Assembly: GCA_964439415.1 (NCBI GenBank)
Contig: CAYTOJ010000121.1
Span: forward strand, 1-5,272
Direction: 5' to 3'
DNA length: 5,272 nucleotides
Source: CAYTOJ01 sp964439415
GTDB taxonomy: Bacteria; Pseudomonadota; Alphaproteobacteria; Rickettsiales; CAZAGG01
The notes beneath the pieces are model-generated. The model ran no database searches and was not told the origin of the DNA. It saw only the letters and a list, made by a program, of their open reading frames with translations. Position 1 is the first letter of the stretch. Every line of letters starts with the position of its first letter. Below are positions 1 to 5,272 of the stretch, piece by piece. The position numbers and the translations under genes were made by a program.

Positions 1-3000
1 GGGCAGGTGTTGCTATGGCACTGGCGCACCAGCAGGCAGCCCATAGCAATCAGGGATGCCGTGCCGATACCAAACTCCTCCGCGCCCAGCATGGCAGCAA
101 TAACTACATCCCGCCCGGTTTTTATGCCGCCGTCTGTTTGTAATTTGACACGGTGGCGGAGGCGATTAAGCGTTAGCACCTGGTTGGCCTCCGCCAGCCC
201 CATTTCCCAAGGACTGCCAGCGAATTTGATGCTGGAATACGGGCTGGCTCCTGTGCCGCCACTATGCCCTGAGATAAGTATTTTATCCGCCATTGCTTTG
301 GCCACGCCGCTTGCGATTGTGCCAATTCCGGCTTGCGATACCAGTTTTACTGAAACAATTGCGGCTGGATTTGCCTGTTTCAGGTCGTAAATAAGCTGCG
401 CTAAATCCTCGATTGAATAAATATCATGGTGCGGCGGGGGGGAGATTAAACTGACACCCGGTGTGGAGTGACGAAGAACAGCGATTTCCGGCGTTACTTT
501 AAAGCCTGGCAACTGGCCGCCTTCGCCCGGTTTTGCCCCTTGCGCGACTTTTATTTGAAGCTCCAGAGCACTGTTCAGGTATTGCATGGTAACGCCAAAG
601 CGGGCGGATGCTACCTGCTTGATGGTGGAATTGGCATTATCCCCGTTCGGGCGCGGGTGGTAACGCTCTAAAGCTTCCCCCCCCTCACCGGAATTAGAAG
701 CCGCGCCCATGCGGTTCATGGCGATTGCCAGCGTTTCGTGCGCCTCCGGGCTTAAGGCTCCCAGGCTCATAGCCGGGGCGATGAAGCGTTTTCTTATTTC
801 AGTGATTGATTCTACCTGATCAATATCTACAGATTTTTCAGCGGCTTTAAAATCCAGCAGGTCGCGTAAGTTAACCGGGGGTTGATTGCGAAGCTCAGAA
901 CTGTACTGCTGGTATAGCGCGTATGAACCCTTAGCGACTGATGATTGCAGCAGGTGGATGTTATGGCCGTTGTTGGCGTGATGCTCACTATTGGCGCGAA
1001 GCCTGTAAAAACCGCCTATCGGCATGTCTTTATCATCCAGCCAGGCGCTGCGGTGTAATTCCAGAACACGCTTTTCTATACCATCCAGCCCTATACCGGA
1101 AATTTTGGAGGGCATTGCCGGGAAAAATTCAGTCACTAATGCCCGCGAAAGTCCTATCGCCTCAAAATTCATACCTCCCCGGTAGGAACTGACAACTGAG
1201 ATACCCATTTTAGACATAATCTTAAGCAGTCCGAGACTCAGTGCTTCCTTCAGATTTTGCAGCGCATCCTGCACGGATATATCCAGGCTGCGTTTGATTT
1301 GACTACTCGCAACCTCATTATCACCAAACCAGCGGCCATGAGTTAGGCGGGCTGTAATAGCCTCCTCCGCCAGCCAGGGGTTAACGGCGGTAGCACCTGC
1401 ACCGATAAGCACGGCCAGGTGATGCACATCAAAGCACTCGCCGGAGCGTACCATGATAGAGGCTTGCTTGCGTAAGCCTTGCCTGACCAGGTGAGTGTGA
1501 ACCGCGCCAACCAGCAGGATCATTGGTATGCGCGCCTTAGCTTCATCCTCAGCTTCATCCGTGAGGATTATATAGGGCTTGCCGCTGCTAACAAACTCTG
1601 CGGCTTTGCCTTGTATATCCCGAATGGCCTTTTCCATGCTGCCCTGAAACACAGCATCAATAACAGCGACTTTATCCTTGAAGAAGTTTTTGACCGCGTT
1701 TAATTCCTGACTAAGCAGCACAGGGGAACTAAGCAGTAGTGAGTGGGTGTTGGCATTATCATGCGCCAGCACATTGCCGCTGTTGCCGAATCTGGTGAAC
1801 AGGCTCATGACTGAGCGTTCGCGCAGTGAATCAATGGGTGGATTGGTAACCTGGCTGAAATTCTGGCGGAAGAAATGATGAAACCCTTTAAAGCCATCAC
1901 TNNNNNNNNNNNNNNNNNNNNNNNNNNNNNNNNNNNNNNNNNNNNNNNNNNNNNNNNNNNNNNNNNNNNNNNNNNNNNNNNNNNNNNNNNNNNNNNNNNN
2001 NGCCAGTAAATCCTTCAATTCCTTGTCACCGTAGAATTTACCCTCAGCTAAATTCACCCCGATAATGCCACCGGGAGCCACACGGCCTTTAGTAATTACA
2101 CTTCTATCATCCACCGGAACCATTCCGCTTTCTGAGCCTACCAGCAGCAGGCCATCGTCAGTCAAGGAGTAGCGCATGGGGCGCAGGCCGTTGCGATCCA
2201 TTCCGGCGATCAGCCACTTGCCATCGGTTGCGGCTATTGCCGCCGGGCCATCCCACGGTTCTGACACGCAGTTGCAATAGCTGAACAGTGCTTTGTGCGC
2301 ATCCGGCACATCGCTGGAGAGCGACCAGGCAGGCGGAATCAGCAGCAGTTTAGCCAGCGGCAGCAGCTTGCCTGCGCGTACATGTAACTCCATGGCGTTA
2401 TCCAGCATGGCGGTGTCTGAGCCTGATTCATTCAGCACCGGTTTTACATCCGCCATATATTCGCCGAAATCGGGGCAGTGCATGTTGCTCTCAGCTATGC
2501 GCGTCCAGTTGATGTTGCCTTTCAAAGTATTAATCTCCCCGTTGTGGGCGAGGATGCGAAACGGCTGCGCCAACGGCCAGGCCGGGGCGGTGTTGGTGGA
2601 GAATCTCTGATGGAAAATTGCGTAGGCTGATTCAAAAACCGGATTTAAAAGGTCAGGATAAAACTCAGTAAGCTGCTCCGCCTTGAATAAACCTTTGTAG
2701 GTAAGTGAGCGGCAGGAGAGCGAACAGATATAAAAGCCGGTAATGCCACGCTCTGATATCACTTTTTCAATACGCCGCCGGATGAGGTAGAGCTTCAATT
2801 CAAACTCCGCTTCATCGCTATCTTCAGGGCAGTGGAGGAGAATTTGCTCAATCTCCGGCCTGGAGTCGTTGGCGATTTCACCAATAACGTTGGAATCCAC
2901 CGGAACCTGCCGCCAGCCGTATATCGCATACCCGGCGCGCACTATTTCAGTCTCCACAATCGCCCGGCATTGTTCCTGCGCGTTCAGATTTTTCTTGGGC

Positions 3001-3302
3001 AGAAAGATCATACCAACGCCTAGGCGCCTGCCGCTTAAACTTCTGCCAATGCCGGATAAATAAGCACCGAAAAACTTCAGGGGTATTTGAATATTTATCC
3101 CTGCGCCATCCCCGGTTTTGCCGTCCGCATCCACCGCACCGCGATGCCATACTGCTTTCAAGGCGTTTATGCCTTTCTCCACCACCTCGCGCCTAGGTCT
3201 CCCATCTATCGCCGCTACCAGCCCTACGCCGCAGGCATCATGCTCATCTTTCGGGTCGTAAAGGCCATGTTGCTGTAAGTACTGCGCGTTTCTGATTTGC
3301 AT
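1..3302 (-). CDS. gltB: Glutamate synthase (NADPH-type) large subunit, 3' end outside window, interrupted by an N gap
   Basis: This is the large subunit of glutamate synthase (GOGAT), which transfers the glutamine amide to 2-oxoglutarate to give two glutamates in the cytoplasm. Reading is open from ATG 3302 to position 1 apart from the N block, with 434 codons before it and 633 after. Residues 1-23 look like the cleaved propeptide, and Cys24 (in HDACGVG) is the Ntn glutaminase nucleophile. Arg54 (HRGA), RFSTNT (233-238) and HNGEINT (253-259) complete the class II amidotransferase site. In mature numbering Arg54 and Asn254 become 31 and 231, as I recall for Azospirillum GltB. After the gap come the central domain (HFFRQNFSQVTNPPID, then SKMGIS) and the FMN domain (GAKPGEGGQLPG, GGTGASP). 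The [3Fe-4S] ligands are the Cys codons at 38-36, 20-18 and 5-3, spaced C-x5-C-x4-C. The C-terminal beta-helix domain, and gltD if adjacent, lie off the left edge. ATG 3302 is preferred over in-frame ATG 3320 because GGAAGAGAAG precedes it. No frameshift is seen. Confidence 0.97.
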   Translation of the reverse strand, partial: MQIRNAQYLQQHGLYDPKDEHDACGVGLVAAIDGRPRREVVEKGINALKAVWHRGAVDADGKTGDGAGINIQIPLKFFGAYLSGIGRSLSGRRLGVGMIFLPKKNLNAQEQCRAIVETEIVRAGYAIYGWRQVPVDSNVIGEIANDSRPEIEQILLHCPEDSDEAEFELKLYLIRRRIEKVISERGITGFYICSLSCRSLTYKGLFKAEQLTEFYPDLLNPVFESAYAIFHQRFSTNTAPAWPLAQPFRILAHNGEINTLKGNINWTRIAESNMHCPDFGEYMADVKPVLNESGSDTAMLDNAMELHVRAGKLLPLAKLLLIPPAWSLSSDVPDAHKALFSYCNCVSEPWDGPAAIAATDGKWLIAGMDRNGLRPMRYSLTDDGLLLVGSESGMVPVDDRSVITKGRVAPGGIIGVNLAEGKFYGDKELKDLLXXXXXXXXXXXXXXXXXXXXXXXXXXXXXXXXXXSDGFKGFHHFFRQNFSQVTNPPIDSLRERSVMSLFTRFGNSGNVLAHDNANTHSLLLSSPVLLSQELNAVKNFFKDKVAVIDAVFQGSMEKAIRDIQGKAAEFVSSGKPYIILTDEAEDEAKARIPMILLVGAVHTHLVRQGLRKQASIMVRSGECFDVHHLAVLIGAGATAVNPWLAEEAITARLTHGRWFGDNEVASSQIKRSLDISVQDALQNLKEALSLGLLKIMSKMGISVVSSYRGGMNFEAIGLSRALVTEFFPAMPSKISGIGLDGIEKRVLELHRSAWLDDKDMPIGGFYRLRANSEHHANNGHNIHLLQSSVAKGSYALYQQYSSELRNQPPVNLRDLLDFKAAEKSVDIDQVESITEIRKRFIAPAMSLGALSPEAHETLAIAMNRMGAASNSGEGGEALERYHPRPNGDNANSTIKQVASARFGVTMQYLNSALELQIKVAQGAKPGEGGQLPGFKVTPEIAVLRHSTPGVSLISPPPHHDIYSIEDLAQLIYDLKQANPAAIVSVKLVSQAGIGTIASGVAKAMADKILISGHSGGTGASPYSSIKFAGSPWEMGLAEANQVLTLNRLRHRVKLQTDGGIKTGRDVVIAAMLGAEEFGIGTASLIAMGCLLVRQCHSNTC
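1902..2001. other. Assembly gap of exactly 100 Ns inside gltB
   Basis: Exactly 100 unknown bases interrupt gltB, after Ala434 (codon GC-N) and before the segment that starts SDGFKGFHHFF. The round length is typical of a placeholder for a gap of unknown size. Both flanks are in the same gltB frame, so the true gap should be 1 modulo 3 in length, which 100 happens to satisfy. The lost stretch corresponds to the junction between the glutaminase domain and the central domain. Family knowledge suggests that more protein is missing than 33 residues. Confidence 0.95.
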
Positions 3303-3307
3303 TGTAT

Positions 3308-3317
3308 CTTCTCTTCC
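3308..3317 (-). promoter_or_regulatory. Ribosome binding site deciding the gltB start
   Basis: Read on the minus strand, the purine-rich GGAAGAGAAG lies 5 nt before ATG 3302. The upstream in-frame ATG at 3320 has only an AT-rich, non-Shine-Dalgarno stretch before it. The site therefore favours 3302 as the start, giving a 23-residue propeptide before the catalytic cysteine. Confidence 0.6.
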
Positions 3318-3326
3318 CATGCTAAA

Positions 3327-3355
3327 TTTATTGCATGGACATTTTCACCATGCAA
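3327..3355 (-). promoter_or_regulatory. Possible gltB promoter overlapping the inverted repeat
   Basis: On the minus strand, TTGCAT (3355-3350) as a -35 box, a 17-bp spacer and AATAAA (3332-3327) as a -10 box make a weak sigma-70-like pair (3/6 and 4/6 matches to consensus). Transcription would then begin near 3320, leaving a leader of about 18 nt that carries the gltB ribosome binding site. The inverted repeat would cover both boxes, the usual position for a repressor site. By symmetry the plus strand has TTGCAT (3331-3336) and a poorer AATAGG (3354-3359). This is inference from spacing only. Confidence 0.3.
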
Positions 3356-3357
3356 TA
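3329..3357. promoter_or_regulatory. Perfect 10-bp inverted repeat, candidate operator between divergent genes
   Basis: TATTGCATGG (3329-3338) and CCATGCAATA (3348-3357) are exact reverse complements separated by the 9-nt spacer ACATTTTCA. The repeat sits in the middle of the 63-bp region between the divergent starts of gltB and the ferredoxin reductase. The arm centres are 19 bp apart, about two helical turns, which suits a dimeric regulator bound on one face of the DNA. The right arm ends inside the probable ribosome binding site of the reductase gene. No T-run follows on either strand, so a terminator is unlikely. The regulator cannot be named from the sequence. A role in RNA folding at the 5' end of either transcript is the alternative. 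Confidence 0.6.
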
Positions 3358-3361
3358 GGTG
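3357..3361 (+). promoter_or_regulatory. Ribosome binding site of the ferredoxin reductase gene
   Basis: AGGTG lies 4 nt before ATG 3366. It supports that ATG rather than the earlier in-frame ATG at 3297, which would add 23 residues with no family similarity and overlap the start of gltB. The first base is also the last base of the inverted repeat, so a protein or hairpin there could also affect translation. Confidence 0.5.
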
Positions 3362-3365
3362 CTTT

Positions 3366-4382
3366 ATGAGTAGTGTAATACAAACTGACATCACTATAAT
3401 CGGTGCGGGGCCGGCGGGTTTGTTCGCTGTGTTTCAGGCGGGAATGCTGGGGCTTAAGTGCCATGTGATTGACACGCTGGATGCTGTTGGCGGGCAGTGC
3501 GCCGCGCTGTATCCGGAAAAGCCGATATATGATATACCTGGTTTTCCATCGGTTGATGGTGGGCAGTTGGTGGAATTGCTGGCAAAGCAGGCGGAGCCGT
3601 TCAAGGCTGTATACCACCTGGGCCAGCAGGTGGTAAGGCTGGAGAGCAGGGAAGGGCGCTTTTTAAGTACAACATCGAAGGGCACGACTATTGAATCCGG
3701 CGCAGTGATAATCGCTGCCGGATGCGGCGCGTTTGGTCCAAACCGCCCGGCACTTGCCAATATCGAACAATTCGAGGGCAGTCATGTTTTTTACATGGTG
3801 AACCGGAAGGAAGATTTCAGGGATAAGAATATTGTCATCGCCGGTGGTGGTGATTCCGCGGTGGACTGGGCGAATGCGCTGGCTGGCATAGCAAAACGCA
3901 TATATGTTATTCATCGCCGGAATAAATTCCGCGCCATGCAGTCGAGCGTAAGCCAGATGGAATGCCTGGCTGCTGAGGGGAAAATTGAACTGGTGATACC
4001 CTACCAGTTGGATGCTCTGGAAGGCGAAAACGGCAAATTAGATGCAGTTGTCGTCAGCACGCTGGAGGGAGAGAAAAAAAGGCTGGAGGCAGATGCGCTG
4101 CTTTCATTCTTTGGCCTTAGCATGGAACTGGGGCCAATTCTGGACTGGGGGCTGAATCTGGATAAAAACCATATCACCGTAAATCCGGCGACAATGGAAA
4201 CATCTACCCCCGGCATCTACGCCATTGGGGACATTGCAAGCTATCCCGGAAAGTTAAAACTTATTCTGACTGGTTTTGCCGAATCTGCTATCGCCGCCCA
4301 TGAAGCACGGCTGCGCCTGAAGCCTGATCAGGCTCTACACTTTGAATACTCCACCACTCGCGGCGTACCAGGTAATAAATGA
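3366..4382 (+). CDS. Ferredoxin--NADP(+) reductase, type 2 (thioredoxin-reductase-like)
   Basis: This 338-residue soluble flavoprotein exchanges electrons between NADP(H) and ferredoxin or flavodoxin (EC 1.18.1.2). It belongs to the thioredoxin-reductase-fold group that includes Bacillus YumC and the Rhodopseudomonas enzyme, and its length is normal for that group. The FAD Rossmann motif is GAGPAG (13-18), followed by the conserved VGGQCAALYPEKPIYDIPGFP (41-61). The NADP domain carries AGGGDSA (159-165) and HRRNKFRA (183-190), the latter suited to the 2'-phosphate of NADP. The second FAD-binding segment is YAIGD (285-289). There is no redox CxxC in the NADP domain, which rules out thioredoxin reductase. 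The C-terminal HFEYSTTRG (325-333) is the tail segment expected in this group and absent from thioredoxin reductases. ATG 3366 is chosen because it places the first beta strand normally and has AGGTG upstream. The gene is divergent from gltB and convergent with prmA, so it is probably transcribed alone. Confidence 0.95.
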   Translation: MSSVIQTDITIIGAGPAGLFAVFQAGMLGLKCHVIDTLDAVGGQCAALYPEKPIYDIPGFPSVDGGQLVELLAKQAEPFKAVYHLGQQVVRLESREGRFLSTTSKGTTIESGAVIIAAGCGAFGPNRPALANIEQFEGSHVFYMVNRKEDFRDKNIVIAGGGDSAVDWANALAGIAKRIYVIHRRNKFRAMQSSVSQMECLAAEGKIELVIPYQLDALEGENGKLDAVVVSTLEGEKKRLEADALLSFFGLSMELGPILDWGLNLDKNHITVNPATMETSTPGIYAIGDIASYPGKLKLILTGFAESAIAAHEARLRLKPDQALHFEYSTTRGVPGNK

Positions 4383-4384
4383 GA

Positions 4385-5272
4385 TTACTTTAAAATCAAA
4401 GCGATCCACCCATTCTTGCGGATGCGTTTGTGGAGCTTCAGCCCTAGCAAGCGGTGGGGGAATAGAGCCATGCGCTCCTGCGATTCAAGTAGGCCTGAGA
4501 GAACGGCATAACCACCCGGGCGCAGATTATCTTTTAAACTTTTGGCCATTCGCATAAGTGGCCGCGCCAGAATATTCGCCATTATCAAGTTGTATGGCTG
4601 ATTCCTTTTCACCAGGCGGGATTTATAACCATCCGACGCAGCAAAAGGAATGCTGCGGATTCCATTCAGTTTCGCGTATTTAGCGGCGAAGCTAACAGCC
4701 GTTTTATCTATATCCACCGCAGTTACCCGCGCTGTGCGTATACGTTTTTGCAAAGCTATTGCCAGCACGCCGGAGCCTGTGCCGACATCCAGAGCATTCA
4801 AGTTTTTATGATGCAATAATCCCTTGTTAGTCAGGTAACATATGGCTTCCAGGCAGGCGGCGGTGGTGGCGTGTTCACCTGACCCAAAGGCTGTTCCGGC
4901 ATCCATTAGCACAGGGATTTTACCAGATGTATGCGCGCCTTTATGGTGCGAACCATGAATGTAGAAGTCCCCAGCTACAATGGGTGTGAAGGATTTTAAA
5001 GTTTCAGTTATCCAGTCGTGGCTTTCAATCTGTCTTACGACATAACTAGAATTTTCCATGCCTTCCAGTTTTAAAAGCTCAGTCATGCGCTCTAATATTA
5101 TCACATCATCCGGCTTTTTATTATAGATGAATTCTACGTCACAGCTTGTGCCGTCCGCCGCTTCAAACATGGATATGGAGAGGGCATCATCCCCAAACAC
5201 AAGCTCCAGCATCTCCACCGCGCAATTTATGCCTGTGATGCTAAGAGCCCAGAGTTTTACCTGATGATTAGT
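4385..5272 (-). CDS. prmA: Ribosomal protein L11 methyltransferase, N-terminus outside window
   Basis: PrmA is a SAM-dependent cytoplasmic enzyme that trimethylates ribosomal protein L11. There are 295 residues visible, ending at TAA (4387-4385). The frame is open to the right edge, and its first visible residues (THN-like start, then KLWALSI) already look like the first strand of the small N-terminal L11-recognition domain. The true start therefore lies just outside the window, and the GTG at 5218 or ATG at 5212 would cut that domain. Numbered from 5272, the PrmA loop GTAFGSGEHATT is at 126-137, SAM motif I LDVGTGSG at 161-168, the acidic motif AVDID at 185-189, ANILARPL at 232-239 (the NIL active-site motif) and LSGLLESQ at 258-265. 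The family usually runs to about 290-310 residues, so only a few codons are missing. The stop lies two bases from the stop of the convergent reductase gene. PrmA is usually dispensable, and nothing seen links it to the neighbours. Confidence 0.95.
   Translation of the reverse strand, partial: TNHQVKLWALSITGINCAVEMLELVFGDDALSISMFEAADGTSCDVEFIYNKKPDDVIILERMTELLKLEGMENSSYVVRQIESHDWITETLKSFTPIVAGDFYIHGSHHKGAHTSGKIPVLMDAGTAFGSGEHATTAACLEAICYLTNKGLLHHKNLNALDVGTGSGVLAIALQKRIRTARVTAVDIDKTAVSFAAKYAKLNGIRSIPFAASDGYKSRLVKRNQPYNLIMANILARPLMRMAKSLKDNLRPGGYAVLSGLLESQERMALFPHRLLGLKLHKRIRKNGWIALILK

Noticed and set aside
7..390. 127-residue open frame on the plus strand opposite gltB
   Set aside because: The minus-strand reading gives textbook GltB, including the iron-sulfur cysteines. 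The plus-strand product is low-complexity and unlike any family I know. The plus frames at 468-671, 941-1192, 1479-1703, 2293-2610, 2832-3063 and 3087-3278 are also shadows of gltB.
581..589. A second copy of ATTGCATGG, matching one arm of the intergenic inverted repeat
   Set aside because: It is a single half-site deep inside gltB with no partner arm nearby. One 9-mer match in a window of this size is easily chance.
3017..3026. 10-bp palindrome CGCCTAGGCG containing the rare CTAG tetramer
   Set aside because: It lies inside gltB codons for a conserved Arg-Arg-Leu-Gly segment and is a single isolated copy. Coding constraint explains it well enough.
3318..3320. Alternative gltB start at ATG 3320, six codons upstream
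   Set aside because: It is in frame, but has no Shine-Dalgarno sequence and would coincide with the predicted transcription start. ATG 3302 has GGAAGAGAAG at a good distance.
3297..3365. N-terminal extension of the reductase from ATG 3297
   Set aside because: The extra 23 residues would overlap the gltB start, span the inverted repeat, and have no counterpart in the family. ATG 3366 has a ribosome binding site and the right spacing to GAGPAG.
3434..3760. 108-residue open frame on the minus strand inside the ferredoxin reductase gene
   Set aside because: It lies wholly antisense to a strongly conserved gene, shows no recognisable motif, and is an expected shadow of that gene's codon pattern. 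Other antisense frames at 3345-3617, 3663-3914 and 4001-4216 were rejected for the same reason.
4342..4557. 71-residue plus-strand open frame across the reductase/prmA junction
   Set aside because: It runs out of frame through the end of the reductase gene and antisense to the conserved C-terminus of prmA, with no ribosome binding site or known motif.

Overview
The window reads as an ordinary chromosomal housekeeping region, most likely from an alphaproteobacterium. The protein signatures that suggest this are the GltB stretch HHFFRQNFSQVTNPPIDS, the thioredoxin-reductase-like (type 2) ferredoxin--NADP reductase, and the PrmA block with HGSH followed by a FGSGEH loop. Base composition is moderate, near half G+C by eye. 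A block of exactly 100 Ns shows that this is a scaffolded draft assembly. No mobile element, tRNA, rRNA, CRISPR array or defence system was seen.

Layout: positions 1-3302, minus strand, carry the first two thirds or so of gltB, the large subunit of glutamate synthase. The gene starts at 3302 and runs off the left edge, and the 100-N gap (1902-2001) interrupts it. A 63-bp divergent intergenic region (3303-3365) follows. It contains a perfect 10-bp inverted repeat with a 9-nt spacer that could be an operator. Positions 3366-4382, plus strand, encode a complete 338-residue type 2 ferredoxin--NADP(+) reductase. Positions 4385-5272, minus strand, hold almost all of prmA, the ribosomal protein L11 methyltransferase, whose first few codons lie beyond the right edge. 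The reductase and prmA converge with only two bases between their stop codons.

How the genes fit together: GltB makes glutamate from glutamine and 2-oxoglutarate using electrons, and the reductase exchanges electrons between NADPH and ferredoxin. They share one short divergent control region, so co-regulation is plausible. However, GltB lacks the long insertion that marks ferredoxin-dependent glutamate synthases, so it looks like the NADPH type that pairs with GltD. A direct electron link between the two proteins is therefore not supported. PrmA is a translation-related enzyme with no obvious link to either. I did not find a novel system. The points most worth a second look are the divergent inverted repeat, the under-sized assembly gap inside gltB, and some substitutions in usually conserved FMN-domain motifs of GltB.
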